A stretch of DNA of 64,000 nt from Pontederia crassipes (Eukaryota; Streptophyta; Magnoliopsida; Commelinales; Pontederiaceae), in contig JAUKPH010000017.1 of the NCBI GenBank assembly GCA_030549335.1, forward strand, positions 2,659,001 to 2,723,000, read 5' to 3'. Numbering within the stretch: position 1 is the first letter of the stretch; every line of letters begins with the position of its first letter. A program made the translations under genes and the position numbers. This document shows, in pieces, positions 38,685-49,599 of this stretch. The notes beneath the pieces were generated by a model that was given only the letters and a program-made list of their open reading frames with translations, did not search any database and was not told the origin of the DNA.

Positions 38685-40285
38685 TGATGTGAATTAGGAG
38701 AGTGTGATTAATTGACTGATCTATAGCACAAAATTGAAAATGCAACTAAATAATATATAGTGTAAATTTCTCACTTCACTAAACTGCAAGTGCACAGATC
38801 AGAGTAGTAGACTCGAATGTCGTATCCACAGTGATTTGAGAACTAAAAACTCACTAACTAATCTAAATTAATCATAGACTAAAAGGGCTAAAGTAACAAA
38901 TAAGTAAAAAGAAAAGGATAAAGACCAGAATCAAACTATAACTAAGAGATAACTCTTTTTGATGTTTAAAATGATTAATATGAAATGAAATCTAATTACT
39001 TAGCTGAAAGCCTTAAAGAGGATTAACAGTTAATGATAGATTCTTCTAGGAATGAGGTTCATCTAATTCTGCTATGGATGGATTAAAATAACTCAACAAT
39101 CAAATCATGCCAATTTCAACCTCAAACTGCACTCACAGTGCATTAAAATAAGAATTAATATCATATTTTTATATGAATGTTAATTAGGTTGATTTAAAAG
39201 TGTTTCAAATCATGGAACTTATGACAATTACTAGTATGCTAACATTCCTTTCAGATATAAGCATAACAAGTAAAGTCACAAACCAAAGCAATCACAAGAC
39301 AAGATAATAATTCAGCTCACAACACATAACATAATCAGATCCACAAACCAATGATAATACTCTTGGTTTATCTCTAAACATCAGGAGAATCTATAATCAA
39401 TCTCTCGATTGCCATTTCAATATGAGATTCACATTAACAAAAGTTAGATGGATATATCAAAATTCAGCATGGATAGATTGGAATTAGGAAATAATATCAA
39501 TATTCTTCACTCATTTCTAAGTAAGAAAAGAATGTAAAATCAACTTCTTAGTTACCATTACAAAGTAGGATTCACATCAATAAGAACATATTCCAAAGCA
39601 TTTAGAACTATACTAAAATCAGTAATAAAATCAGTGTTGTTCATCATCCATTCATAACAAAAATTAGACTACTACCCTATTCTAAGAGAGCTAAGATTTA
39701 GCTCCTCATAGATGATGAAATTAATACAAAATAGATGAGGAACAGAATAAAAAATATTTTGAAATATGCAAATGACAGAATCAGCTTGAAATCTCCTCTA
39801 GACTTCTTCTTCTCCTTCTTTCAGCTCCAGGGTGTAGAAATCTGGAAAATGATGGACGCCCCTTTCTTCTCCTGGAATTTCCCCTTTTATATGGCATCTC
39901 ATCACCCTTTGATCTCAATCAAAAGCTTCTATTCCTTCTGATCAATGTCATGGTTCATCTTCTTTTCAAAAAGATTCTTTTTCTTGCTTTTTGGCAGCCT
40001 GCACACTTGTGATCCCCTCATATTTTTCCAGCAAACTTCTTTACCTTTTCTTTTTGATTTGATCCTATAACATCATGAACAGCAATCATCAAACTCTCCA
40101 AATGAAATTAGACACATGAACTAAACCAATATATTATCCAGCTCAAATATAGGATAATATTATGCAGAGGAGATAAATGAATGTATATTAAGCATAATTT
40201 GATTAATATGAATATTTCAGAGTTTTTATGCATATCAATTAAGTTAAAAAATGAGTAGAAATTTAGTATGATTAGTTAGTGATCA
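38685..40285 (-). repeat. 5' LTR of the Athila-like element (1601 bp)
   Basis: Partner of 30136-31761, with the same ends. It lies next to the primer site and abuts the TTGTG duplication, which is followed by the 3' flank of GH17 gene 1. Confidence 0.93.
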
Positions 40286-40481
40286 TTGTGTTAAATAAAA
40301 TGCCACTGATTTCATCTCAATAGAGGAAATATGAGAAAAAAGGATGCGGACAAATCTTCTTAATTATTTCTGGCAAAGGAAATTAAATACATATTCGGAT
40401 GGCTGATTTCCCTTTTGTCCGTGCAAACGAAGAAGAAGAGGAAAAAAAAAATGTAACCTAAACACTTGTTTGTCTGACGGG

Positions 40482-41719
40482 TTAAAAGGTAAATGGGTAG
40501 ACTGGAGTAAGATCTGGGTTGAACAAGCTGAAGTTCCGCCCTGTCCCTGCCGGCTTTTGGTCCTCGTTGTAGAAGGCAAAGATATATGTCTCTATTGCCT
40601 TACCGGGTCTCTTGGGAGTTCCTTTGCCTTGGCGCACATTGGCAGAAATAATGTTGTTATAAGCTTGTGCAAGTTCTACCGTCTCTGCGAGTCCGGAGCC
40701 ACCGCCGGACGGCCAGCCAGTCTTCGTGATGACAATGTCCACCCCAGGCGCGCCCACCTTCTCCAGAGCGGCGAGGTTTACGTCGACCATGGCATCAAAA
40801 AGAGCGAAGTAGCTGAGTGCTCCGTCCTCATAGGCAGGGGTCGTTGCGTTCCCGAGCGCGAAGTCCAAGTGCACGTTTTTCCGGTCGCCGGCGTACGGGT
40901 AGTAAGGGTATGCATTGACGAGGAGCGGCGCATTGTTGGTCGCCAAGAACGCGGCAATTGGCGCCATGACCTGGAGGGCCTCGACAGAGAATGCGCCGAC
41001 CGACGGCACGGATGAGGGCCCGAGCATTGACATCGAGACCGCCGTCGAGACGGGGACGTGGACACTGGCGATGTTTAACGCATTTTGTAGGTTCTTCATC
41101 GCCGGGAGCACATCATTAGCCATGTCCCCAGGGATGACCTCATTGCCCACGCTGATGTACCTGTGTTACGAATTTGGTGCACGCCATGCGTGCATGCAGA
41201 TAAGTTTACGTTCAACTTTCTTCTGTAATATAAATATAACAGGAAAAAGAGATCATGTACCAACCTGAAGGTGATTGATCCAACATGTGGAATGATATGG
41301 GTCTGGATCCACTGGGCGGCAAAATTGGGATCGGCGCCGAGCGTAGGGATGTCGGCGTCGACGGTGCCGAGCACCACCTCAATGTTGGCCCCCCGGAGGG
41401 CTGCCAAGGCGTCAGGGTTCGGGTCGAACAGGCGAACCCGGTCGACGCCCAGCGCTTGGAATTTGGCCACGGTGGCTTGCGGCGTCGGCAGGTTGTCACC
41501 TAGCAGTCCATAATTCACTCCAACTCTTTCTTGAGCACCTGCAATTAACAAGTTGTTACAGTACAAATCATTTAGACATGGAAGAGTACAACACAAGTCG
41601 ACAAAGCATGAAGCAGTAATGTGAAGTGGATCTATACACGCAAGATAAGTTGAACTTGGAATAACGCAAATGCAAACCAAAACGGCTAAACACAAAGAGA
41701 GTGATGCATCCATGGTCAT
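40482..41719 (-). CDS. GH17 beta-1,3-glucanase-like protein, nucleophile Glu replaced by Lys
   Basis: Exons 41719-41638, 41538-41265 and 41160-40482 give 344 residues, typical for plant GH17. Residues 1-29 form a signal peptide (hydrophobic LCLAVLVCICVI), with the first intron inside it as is common. Mature start is about QERVGVNYG. The acid/base Glu is present (YISVGNEV, Glu126). The nucleophile motif, normally VxxE(S/T)GWPS, reads ITKTGWPSGGG: codon 40724-40722 is AAG, Lys265. The end is FNPDLTPVYPFTF. The family hydrolyses callose or fungal beta-1,3-glucans outside the cell; this protein should bind but not cleave (inference). Intron 2 splits TFR|YISVGNE. Start could be Met1 or Met3; Met3 has the better ATG context. 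No C-terminal extension or X8/GPI domain. It looks otherwise intact. Confidence 0.93.
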
Positions 41720-41778
41720 CGTAGCCGCTTAGTGCGGTTGCAATATTTTTTGTTTCTTCTGTGTTGTGTTTCCCCTTA

Positions 41779-41787
41779 TATTTATAG
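41779..41787 (-). promoter_or_regulatory. TATA box of GH17 gene 1
   Basis: On minus, CTATAAATA lies about 60 bp upstream of the ATG, giving a predicted start near 41750 and a short leader. Positional evidence only. TA- and CT-microsatellites begin about 80 bp further upstream. Confidence 0.6.
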
Positions 41788-41844
41788 CACGACGTATGTT
41801 TCTATTGTTGCAACGGGTAAATGCGTTACATGCCTTCTAAACAA

Positions 41845-41886
41845 GATTGGTAATACTCCAACTCTCTCATATATATATATATATAT

Positions 41887-41931
<45 letters not shown>

Positions 41932-41967
41932 GCTGGTGACGTATGACCAAGATTGATAATACTCCAA

Positions 41968-41998
<31 letters not shown>

Positions 41999-43201
41999 AG
42001 GAATATTAAGGTGCTACCACACCTTTCTGGTAGCACCTTGCCCCCCCCGCTTTCAGAGTCGTCGGATCAGAGATGGATGACTCTGATCATGGCGCATCCG
42101 GTTCAAGTCACGTTTCGTTTCACTGCCGGTTCATCTCCACTCCTCACCCAGGGTTCCGAGAGCATCTCCTCCTTCCCCTCTATGCACTCTCCTCCTCACC
42201 ACCTCTCTACATCTCCTCCTCTCTCTATCGCGCCAGCGACTGCAAAAAAGGGGGGCGTCGGCCCCCCTCTGCGAGCTCACCGGTGAGCTCGAGGAGGGGG
42301 CCGATACCCCTCTTTTTCGTTGCCACGCTAGTGAACAACGATGGAGGAGGAACGACGCGCAGATTCGTTGCATAGGTCCCTCCGTCGCATCGATCAATCC
42401 ATCGTGAGTTCACCGACGATCGTCGAGGGAGGATGAACAACGTGCAGATCCGTCCACCATGTAAATTCGTCCGTCGCTTAGATCCGTCCATCACGCAGAT
42501 CGATTGCGCCATCGCAGGACCTTCGCCTTCCTTCGGTCGCCGCCAAATCATCCTCGCCTGCACATCTAAGATTAGAGGGCAACGACGTGACGGACGGATC
42601 GGCGTTCGCAGATCCTTCACATCGTCCATCTCAGATCGGCGTTCGTGGATCGATCATCGCAGACCACATCTTCGTAGGCCGATCGTCGCCGCCATCTTCT
42701 TAGCACCCTTGCAGGACATCACAGATCGATCTCTGCCACCATTCGCCCTCCACTTTCGCAAGTCATCACAAATCGGTTTGCCGCTGCCCTCCGCCCTCAC
42801 AAGTCGATGACCGCCACGCTCTGCCCTCGCAGATCGATTGCTACCATCCGCCCTTGGCTCGTCATCGATCGATTGATCTATGACTCGCCATCAATCGCCG
42901 CCGTCCTAGCTCAGAGGTCGTCGAACGCAAATTGATTGCCGCCGCCTTCGTCGCATCACTGTAATGCCTTCGTCGCCCAACGCCGCCGCCATCATCGTCG
43001 CCGACGCAAAGAAGGGTTCTCGCGAAAATGGAGGAGATGCGTGGTTTGACCTTGCGTGAACCGATCCTCATGTGTGAACCGAACGCCTGAACCTGCGTTG
43101 GACCGACGCGCGTTGATCACGACTCTTCATGTTAGATCCGACGATCGTAAATATGTGGGCGCAGGGTGCAACCACAAAGGTGTGGAGCACCCTAATATTC
43201 C

Positions 43202-43242
<41 letters not shown>

Positions 43243-43280
43243 ATATATATATAATGCTGGTGACGTATGTATCGCTCATA
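41845..43280. repeat. Tandemly duplicated TA-microsatellite unit, split by a TIR element
   Basis: The unit reads CAAGATTG(G/A)TAATACTCCAACTCTCTC, then a TA run, then AATGCTGGTGACGTATG. One copy is 41850-41945; a second starts at 41948 and resumes after the insertion, ending in AATGCTGGTGACGTATG near 43253-43269. A third partial CCAAGATTGGTAAT is at 43318. Confidence 0.8.
41999..43202. mobile_element. TIR DNA element (about 1.2 kb) inserted in TA repeat
   Basis: Left end AGGAATATTAAGGTGCTACC and the reverse complement of the right end, AGGAATATTAGGGTGCTCC, match, then both continue ACACCTTT. The flanks are (TA)n, so the target duplication cannot be read. The interior is GC-rich with GCAGATCGAT-type repeats; open frames on both strands are compositional. 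Superfamily uncertain (Mutator-like is possible). Confidence 0.65.
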
Positions 43281-44954
43281 TATATATATAAAATCATTTC
43301 CAATAATTCCATACTAACCAAGATTGGTAATCTGTACACTACCAAAAGATGACATTTAATTTGATTATTTAATGACAATGAGTTGTCCTTATACCCAAAG
43401 TTATCAGGAATATCTTAATTGTTCTTAGAATTGGATCTCAATAACAAAACTTAGATCGAGATGTGGGTCGTATCTTACCCATCTTAAACATTATTTCAGT
43501 ATTTCTTTTCAATTTCTTTCTTCATTTTTTTAAAAAATTTTCGCGACCGCAACATGGTTTTGAGAAAATAATAACTAACGAAAAACCATTGACTGTAATT
43601 AAAGTTTAAAAGTATTTCTTTTAATAAAATAAATTTAATATTAATATATTTTAAATTTTATTTGTATATTGGTACTCCATACTTATCGATTTTTTTTGCT
43701 AATTCACATTATGCTATTATTTAACAAATATACATACATACATACATACATTTAATCGAATGTAGTTAAAATAATAGTATCTATAATCTAAAATATTAAA
43801 ATTTAATTTTAATTTATTTTAAAATTTTATATACTAATCTATGTTTAATATATAGATAATATTTCACGATATTAAATCTTACCCGTTCTTGTTCGTGTTC
43901 AGGAATGTCAAGTTGTTGAATTTAGTTGTTTAACTAATACCCAATTGATTTGTCTTCGATCAATATTTTTTCAGAAAATAATACATATCTATGTTATAAT
44001 TAAATTATACATATGTGTGTGTAGGGATTAATTATCTTCAAAGCACCTTTCGCTCCGGAGGGATACTGAGCGCATATGAGATAATTAATATTTTTTAATG
44101 ATGAAATTTAATCACTTCTGATTAGATCCATTAAGCGCTTCACTTTGGATGGAGGGTGGAGGAGGGGGCTGACCCTCAAATTTTCAAAATTTTATTAGCT
44201 AAATATTTTTTTATAAAAAATTTGGGGTTAAGATATCTATTTGACGGCTTTAAATAATAATATCATAATGCATATAACTTCTATCTTGTTGTGTTGGTAG
44301 TATAATCATGCTATCTCTTAAGAGGTCATTGGATCGAATCCTCATGACTTGAATTTTTTGACCATATTATTTTGGCCCATAAACTTTAGACTCTGGATCG
44401 CGCTCTGCATTTCTCCGAACAAAAAAAGATAAATACATTAATCTCACATATATATATTTGTGAATCAATATAAATAATTTAATATAATAATTTTATGGCA
44501 ATATTAATGGGTTATAATGTTTCCTGAAACCAAAGTATTTTGCAATCATTTATTCTGATTTTTTCCATTTTTATTATAACTTTGTTTATCTTCTCATTTG
44601 ATTTTTATTCAATAAATATATTTATTGCTTTTTATACTTTAAATAATTGCACAAAATACTCACCATTTTTATAGTCACATGTCCATACATAAATTGATTC
44701 CATTTTCAACCGAGCCCCACCTCTCTTCCATGTTAGATGTTTTTGGGAAAAATAATCTCAAGTCAATCCCAATTTATTTAAGTCACATCCACCATCCACT
44801 GATATGCAAAACTACTAAACATAACTATCTGATATTCAAATAAAATCAGAAAGCTAAATCTTGTTCAAATTAGTGACTCCAAAAGTTGAACCCAAAATTA
44901 CTAGCTTTTATCTTTCCTCGAAAGCAATCTTATTGATTAATTATGTTAACTAAA
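43281..44954. other. AT-rich intergenic DNA, no gene
   Basis: Contains a CATA microsatellite (about 43731-43750). A tRNA-like patch is near 44295-44345 (GGTAGTATAATCATGCTATC then GGATCGAATCC, A- and B-box-like), too imperfect for a tRNA gene but compatible with a SINE head. No coding region is seen. Confidence 0.45.
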
Positions 44955-45250
44955 TTTATTTTGACTATGAACGATACATTAACCAACCTTATCACATTAT
45001 GTGATTATATTAATCAAATAGAGCTTTTATCTTAGGATATCACTGAGTTGGCCATTCTTATAATACCTATATTCACACTGACATATTGCAAGATCGCCAC
45101 ATTAAAGTTTTTCGTGTTTTTCACAATGGTACATGTAGGCATGTTGTTTGCACATATAATTTTATAATTTTAACAAGTTGGCTTCCCTATGTATTTGTTA
45201 AAGTACTCTCATGTTGTGAACCTTCGAACTTAAAGCCCATAATTCGGAAT
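44955..45250 (+). repeat. Dispersed repeat, copy 2
   Basis: Partner of 18700-18995 (see there), same orientation. Its downstream part is followed by the MULE-like element at 45311. Confidence 0.6.
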
Positions 45251-45310
45251 GATAAATACAAATTGCACATTTCTTTGACGGACAGTTTTTTACGAACAAA
45301 GGTCCTTCAC

Positions 45311-46076
45311 AATGTTGTCAAGATCATTTTTCGAGGTAAGATCGAGAGAGGTCCGGAGGATCGAAGATCGTAAGATTCTACCTTCTGAATAAAAAATAAT
45401 TTTTTAAAAAATATAATAATATTGATAATAATAATAATAATAACAGTAATAATCATTATTTAATATTTTACTCTCAATATCTACATTATACTTAATTTGT
45501 AACTTTCATAGTCTACATAACAATATAGAAAGTTAGAAATTAAAATAAACTAATTATGATAATTAGCAATGGTAAATCAGTTTTCTCATTTGAATTATAA
45601 AAATAAATAATTTTTTATTTTCTAAATATCATTTTTATGTAACTTTATTAATTAATAATAGATTACTCATAAAAAATGAATGGAGAAATGAAGAGGGAGA
45701 GAATGGAGAAGAATTTAATCTAATGCCTTGCTAATTTTTATTATTAATATTCTATGTTTTTCAAAATAAATTTAAATAAATAAAATCATAATATGATAAT
45801 ATGAGAAAGTTACCTCCTTTGTTGCCAATTTTTTAATTTTAATATTCTATTTTTTAGTTTTTCTCAATAAAAAACTAATTTAAAAAATAAATTCATAGGA
45901 TAGGTAGGATCTTACGATCCTACCGATCTTACGATCCTACCGATCTTACGATCTAGCGATCGATCCTCATACGATCTTACATTTTCGATTCTCAAAGTGA
46001 GATTAGGATCACTTGTCCACTATTGGATCGTAGGATCTTACGATCTTACGATCCTTCAAGTGATCTTGACAACCTT
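45311..46076. mobile_element. Mutator-like MITE with 10-bp TSD
   Basis: The target duplication GGTCCTTCAC is exact at 45301-45310 and 46077-46086. Termini AATGTTGTCAAGATCA and (inverted) AAGGTTGTCAAGATCA differ at one of 16 positions. TSDs of 9-10 bp point to Mutator-like elements. Both ends carry repeated GATCTTACGATCC words and the middle is AT-rich. No transposase, 766 bp. Confidence 0.85.
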
Positions 46077-46219
46077 GGTCCTTCACATTTTTTTATCGCA
46101 TTTACGATGAAAAAACCTTCCGAATTATTGACGAGCAAAATGCTTGTGGCTAGTACCGATGGGAAAATGCGTCGATAACTTATCGACGGCCATAATTTCG
46201 AAAGTTAGATTCATTGGTA

Positions 46220-47785
46220 ATTGTAACACATTGAAATTTCATCCCCAATTGCTAAGGACAAGATGCAAGGGTTTCCCCGATTATAATATGTAAAGGTCAT
46301 GCAATGCAATGCCACGATCCTAAATAGGATATTGCATGATATGCATCATCATCTTCATATAAAAGAAGAAAATAATATATGTACTTAACATATGATATGT
46401 CAGTCATAAATAATAATCCATCATTATGCATTATAATGATCGCATGAGAGACATGTAACCATATCCAACATTAATTCAATTCATAGGCGCATAAGTGAGA
46501 TACACTTATCATAACCATTGCATTCATAAGATTCATCAAAGTTTATTTATAATCCTTTCGTACTTCCACTTGTGTGGGACATCATTCATTCAATTGATCA
46601 TTGGCCCTTTTAATTAAAGTTATATCTTTCAATAGCTGGAATTTATGTCGTTGCCCTAAGGCGATATCAGAATGCACACACCGTTGCCGATGTGCGTAAC
46701 AATCATTCTGAACTCTGGCCCAAGGGCGACATCAGAATGACACATCATTGTCGATGTGTGTAACGATCATTTCGGGTAAAAATCCGATAAAGGGTCATAG
46801 AGAGTCGACATGTAACATCATCCACAACTAGGTTCATTATGCTTTTCAAATAATAAACATTAACGACAATCATGCTTTAACTAAGTTATGAGAAACATGC
46901 ATATACGTGTATCTAGATTCTTATAAATCAACAAACATCAATACATACTATTAATACTTTAAAAATAACATTTAAAATATAGATAAGGTTTCTGACATTG
47001 GTCATGACCGTGAAAGGGGTCATCATGACCATGATAGAACCCTGGAGAAACACCCTTCTGTCACAGTTGTGCTTATACATAGTCACGGTCGTGCCGAGCT
47101 ATTGTCACGTCCGTGACATTTCCTATCACGGGTGTGACAGAAGCCCGATTTTTAGGCTTTCTTCAGCCCTTCTGTCATGGGTATGACGGGATGCGTCACG
47201 GCCGTAATAAAGCTCTGGAGTTCCGTGGCCCATCCTTATTTGACATGATTTTTTATTCAAAACTTTGTGGAATTCAATATTCATAAAATATAATGATACA
47301 TTTATATTTTTTGAGCAATATAGGATCAAAGAACATAAAAAATCATGTAAAGGCATCCAATTCCTAGTTCTAGGGTTCATTCCTAAATCTTGAACGATAT
47401 AAACAATTTATGAACTCTAACTATTAGATGATCATAAAACCTATACATGGCATAGATCAAAATCACAAAAGCCTATACATGCATAGATCTAATCATTAAA
47501 AAAGAACCCTTAATCAAAATTCAATAAGAGAATAGGGCCTCTTGCTCGCAATCCATTATAGGAAGAACATTGAGAGGATAAAGGGGTTTTGGATCCCCTT
47601 TCTCTTAAATCCTTCTTCTCTTCCTTCCTCTTCTTCCTCCTTCTACTCCTTCCTCAAGTTCTAGCCGTCAAGAGATGTGGAGAAAAGAGGTAAATAATAG
47701 GAATATAGAACTTTATATAGGAAAGATCATAAGGGTTTGGGCCAAAAGTTCAAATTACCCTTTGATGAAAATCTGGGGTATTAGA
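46220..47785 (-). repeat. 3' LTR of chromovirus I (lower boundary uncertain)
   Basis: On minus it starts TCTAATACCCC right after the purine tract TTTTAAGGGGGAGGA (47786-47800). TGTAATACCC is the usual chromovirus LTR start, so the G is mutated. Interior repeats of CACGG(C/T)CGTGAC-type words occur near 46995-47205. The far end was placed by eye. Confidence 0.55.
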
Positions 47786-47860
47786 TCCTCCCCCTTAAAA
47801 GAAAATTCGTCCTCGAATTTTAAACTATAACATAGAACACTTATCAAATAATCTTGAAAA

Positions 47861-48434
47861 TTATTCTTTCATTTCTTCCTCTAGTTCCCATATTGCTTCA
47901 GTTCCATTATGGTGCTTCCATGCAATCTTCACCATCTTCACCACTTTGTTCCTCAAACGACGCTCTCCATACCCTAGTATCTCTGTAGGATACGCGTCAT
48001 AGGTGAGGTCTTTCTTGATGGTTGGCTCTTCAATCACCACCATATGAGAGTCGTCATATTTCTTCCTCTAGTTCCCATATTGCTTCGGTTCCATTATGGT
48101 GCTTCCATGCAATCTTCACCATCTTCACCACTTTGTTCCTCAAACGACGCTCTCCATACCCTAGTATCTCTGTAGGATACGTGTCATAGGTGAGGTCTTT
48201 CTTGATGCTTGGCTCTTCAATCACCACCATATAAGAGTTATCATATGTATACTTGCGAAGCATTGACACATGGAACACATTATGGATTCTGGCATATGTA
48301 GGAGGCAATGCCAATTTGTATGCTTCTTCTTCCACTTTTTTTAGAATTTCAAATGGGCCAATGTACCTAGTAGTCAGCTTGTCTTTTTTGTTGAATCTCA
48401 TGACTCCTTTAGTAGGAGATACCTTCAACAACAC
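47861..48434 (-). pseudogene. Integrase C terminus and chromodomain, tandemly duplicated
   Basis: 48434-48054 reads the post-integrase SH3-like region (YIGPFEILKKVEEEAYKLAL, HNVFHVSMLRKY), then the chromodomain DLTYDTYPTEILGYGERRLR / KVAWKHH-type core / EAIWELEEE. A second copy of the chromodomain follows at 48043-47861. The two copies come from a 187-bp tandem duplication (units begin at 47872 and 48059) with about half a dozen differences. Because 187 is not a multiple of three the second copy is out of frame. Confidence 0.9.
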
Positions 48435-48439
48435 ATGAT

Positions 48440-49400
48440 CTCCAGCTTGTTAGATTTGTTCTCTTCTATTCTTGTCTGCATAACTCTTTCGGCGGCTTTG
48501 AGCTGCCATCATTCTTTTCTTTATCAAATCTACCTTCTCTGCATATTTTTCCACTAGTTTAGGTCATAATAGTCTTCATTCACCAATTGCACTCCAACAT
48601 GTGGGAGACCTGCAAGTTCTTCTATGTAGTGCCTCAAACGGAACCATCTTGATGGTGGAGTGGTAACTATTATTGTTGACAAATTCAACTAAAGTGAAAT
48701 GGTTATCCCAGCTGTTTTACCAATCTATTGCACATGCTCTCAGCATGTCTTCCAAAGTCTGAATCATCCTTTTACTTTGTCCATCACTCTGAGGATGAAA
48801 TGCAGTGTTGTATGTAACCTTGTACCAAATGCATGTTGCAACCCTCTTCAAAACCTTGCAGTCAACCTCGAGTCTCTATCTGATACAATGGAAACATGAA
48901 TCTCATGTAATCAGATAATCTCATTAACATATAGCTTCATCATACTTGCAGTTAATTGTCTTAAATGGTAAGGTAAGAAGTGAGCTAATTTGGTCAATTT
49001 GTCAACGACGACCTAGACATCGTGACCCTTTTGAATCTTTAGAAGACCCACAATGAAATCCATCGTGATATTCTCCCACTTCCGCTGTGGTATGGGTAGT
49101 GGGTTCGATAATTCAGGTGGCTTCTGATGCTCAATCTTGATCTGTTGACAAACCAAGCACTTAGAAACAAATTCTATCACTTCTCTTCTCATGTCTCTCC
49201 ACCAAAATGTCCTTTGTAGATACTTGAACATCTTAGCAATTTTCGGATGGATGACAAACTCAGACTTGTGACACTCAGTCAGAATTTTTTTCTTGAACTC
49301 TCTATCTTCAGGTACCCATAACCTATCTTGAAACTTGATAGTCCCGTCATCGTCCATCCTGTAGTCTGGGTGCTCTTTTTCACATAGAGATTTCATGTCC
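48440..49400 (-). pseudogene. Integrase of chromovirus I
   Basis: 49396-49013 carries the HHCC zinc-binding part (ECHKSEFVIHPKIAKMFKYL, CLVCQQIKIEH) and the core start (WENITMDFIVGLLK, first catalytic Asp). The rest of the core, about 49010-48440, is readable but broken by stops. Confidence 0.85.
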
Positions 49401-49599
49401 TTGCACTCTAGGTCTTCTTTCTATGCCTATACATTTCTTGCTATCAAGTCAAGCTGAATGACATAATGCATCATCAGCTTTTCTTGAATACTTCCTTCAA
49501 TAAGAGTCTATTTATAGACACTTAAGCATGCCACTAATCCTTCTCATATTTTACTTAGAGCATCTGCTACTGAATTGGCATTCGCTGGATGGTAAAAAA

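Larger units (their letters stand above)
30136..40285 (-). mobile_element. Complete but inactive Ty3/gypsy element, Athila/Tat lineage
   Basis: Two direct LTRs (30136-31761 and 38685-40285) both begin TGATGTGAATTAG and end TTAGTGATCA on plus. They are flanked by the exact 5-bp duplication TTGTG (30131-30135 and 40286-40290). Between them on minus are a primer site, gag with zinc knuckle, protease, RT, RNase H, integrase and a polypurine tract, in gypsy order. RT phrases such as TVTGWRMCIDFRKLN and PFIDQMLERLA point to the Athila/Tat lineage. Frameshifts, stops and a changed RT active site make it non-autonomous. No env-like ORF is seen in the 1.27 kb between integrase and the 3' LTR. Confidence 0.95.

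Noticed and set aside
40470..41513. Plus-strand frames across GH17 gene 1 (up to 181 codons)
   Set aside because: Antisense shadows of GC-rich codons; the minus strand carries clear GH17 motifs and splice sites.
42000..43080. Several 70-130-codon frames on both strands
   Set aside because: Compositional frames in the GC-rich interior of a TIR element; no domain recognised and no consistent strand.
44295..44345. Possible tRNA gene
   Set aside because: Only B-box-like similarity; no acceptor or anticodon stem pairs convincingly.
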